A DNA stretch of 6,677 nucleotides, taken from positions 1-6,677 of the forward strand of contig JAOZSZ010000082.1 in the NCBI GenBank assembly GCA_029939385.1. The letters are read 5' to 3'. Every line of letters starts with the position of its first letter. The first letter of the stretch is position 1. The stretch comes from Pontiella sp. GTDB lineage: Bacteria; Verrucomicrobiota; Kiritimatiellia; Kiritimatiellales; Pontiellaceae. Position numbers and translations under genes: made by a program. Shown piece after piece: positions 5,836 through 6,677 of the stretch. Under the pieces are notes generated by a model, which was given only the letters and a program-made list of their open reading frames with translations, was not told the origin of the DNA and did not search any database.

Positions 5836-6677
5836 GAATCGATTGATCTGCAAGCCGAAGCGTGGAAAGGAATCAAAAAGAGTTTTGAAGCGGGCCGTTT
5901 AGCACATGCCTATGTGGTGGTGGGTTCACCCCGAGGCAATGCGCTAGAGTTTGTCGAATCAGTTCTTAAATTACTCTATTGTGAACGCACAGAAAAGCCG
6001 TGCAACGAATGCACCAATTGCCGCCGCATTGAATCACACAAACATGTCGATACCCTTTGGATTGAACCACAGAGCAAGTCGCGTCAGATCAAGGCAGAGG
6101 AAATTCGTGGACTGGTACATCGAATGACGCAGACCTCGTTTGAGGGAGGCTGGAAATCGGGTATCCTTGTTTCGGCAGAATGTATGAATACGACTTCAGC
6201 AAATATTTTGCTGAAAACATTGGAAGAGCCGCCCCCGAAAACCATCTTGCTGTTGATTACTGATTCCCCTCAAGCCTTACTGCCCACCATCCTTTCGCGC
6301 TGTCAGAAGATCGTCCTCTCCGAAGGCAGAGTTGGAACGAAGGATGCGTTGTGGAATGCCCCGTTGATGGAGTTATTGAATGAGCTACCACCCCGTAGTG
6401 GACTGGGTGCAGCACGATTGGCCGGAAAGCTGAAAGCTATTCTTGATTTGGTAAAGAACGAAATTGCCGAAATGATTGAAGAGGAGCTAGGGAACAACGA
6501 TGAAGCGTTGGACGAATCTAAGCTAAAGGAAACCCTCGATGCCCGAACTAAAGCTCGATTAAAAGAGGTTCAAAGCGAAGTCTTTCGGGTCATGCTCGAT
6601 TGGCATCGCGATATTTTAATGTTCGTCTCTGGCGTGGATGATAAACATCTTATCTTTCCTGATGAGCGCAATGTTAT
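5833..6677 (+). CDS. holB: DNA polymerase III delta prime subunit (3' end outside window)
   Basis: Clamp-loader AAA+ subunit that, with delta and tau/gamma, opens and loads the beta sliding clamp on primed DNA. The ATG at 5833 shares its A with the tmk stop (TAATG), and the frame stays open to the window end: 281 full codons, no stop. Recognisable parts: RLAHAYVVVGS at 22-32 (the usual 'HAYLF-G' strand), a zinc module with C50, C57, C60 and C63, IRGLVHRM at 91-98, LVSAECMNTTSANILLKTLEEPP at 112-134 in Walker B/sensor region, and TILSRCQ at 152-158 containing the SRC arginine motif. The Walker A position reads GSPRGNAL, lacking the GK[ST] needed for ATP binding; this is the normal condition of delta prime and separates it from DnaX. 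A charged helical stretch (about 204-250) leads into the C-terminal collar domain with WHRDILMF at 257-264. Adjacency to tmk supports the call. Expression is probably coupled to tmk translation; only a weak AAGG (5819-5822) precedes it. Confidence 0.92.
   Translation, partial: MESIDLQAEAWKGIKKSFEAGRLAHAYVVVGSPRGNALEFVESVLKLLYCERTEKPCNECTNCRRIESHKHVDTLWIEPQSKSRQIKAEEIRGLVHRMTQTSFEGGWKSGILVSAECMNTTSANILLKTLEEPPPKTILLLITDSPQALLPTILSRCQKIVLSEGRVGTKDALWNAPLMELLNELPPRSGLGAARLAGKLKAILDLVKNEIAEMIEEELGNNDEALDESKLKETLDARTKARLKEVQSEVFRVMLDWHRDILMFVSGVDDKHLIFPDERNV

Noticed and set aside
6303..6497. 64-codon open frame on the - strand
   Set aside because: It is antisense to holB, which is continuous and recognisable across this stretch.

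Overview
The window is almost fully coding, and every gene is on the + strand. It joins the 3' end of an exopolysaccharide (EPS) or capsule export locus (positions 1 to 2743) to a compact run of housekeeping genes (2779 to 6677). Both end genes are cut by the window edges: the Wzc-like kinase at its 5' end and holB at its 3' end. I see no RNA genes, mobile elements, CRISPR arrays or intergenic stretches longer than about 35 bases.

Region 1 (1-2743) holds a Wzc-type polysaccharide co-polymerase fused to a bacterial tyrosine kinase, followed by a small Wza-like outer-membrane lipoprotein. Together they are the inner-membrane regulator and the envelope/outer-membrane part of a Wzx/Wzy-dependent polysaccharide export machine. 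The remaining genes of that locus (glycosyltransferases, flippase, polymerase), if present, would lie upstream of the window.

Region 2 (2779-6677) holds nadD (NAD synthesis), rsfS (ribosome silencing factor), cysS (cysteinyl-tRNA synthetase), tmk (dTMP kinase) and holB (clamp-loader delta prime). Gaps after nadD are 12, 2 and 17 nt, and tmk and holB overlap by 1 nt, so nadD to holB looks like one transcription unit. nadD-rsfS and tmk-holB are pairings known from many bacteria; here cysS joins them.

The organism is a Gram-negative (diderm) bacterium, because it has a lipoprotein of the Wza type and a single-chain proteobacterial-style Wzc. DNA is moderately AT-rich with mostly T-ending codons. 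The gene order and the tyrosine-rich Wzc tail would fit a Verrucomicrobiota (Opitutia/Puniceicoccales-like) genome, but this is a low-confidence guess from memory, not a demonstrated assignment.

I found no convincing new biological system. The points most worth checking are an in-frame TAT repeat in the kinase's tyrosine tail, a minimal Wza-like protein, a patch of shifted codon use inside cysS, and the lineage-informative cluster order.
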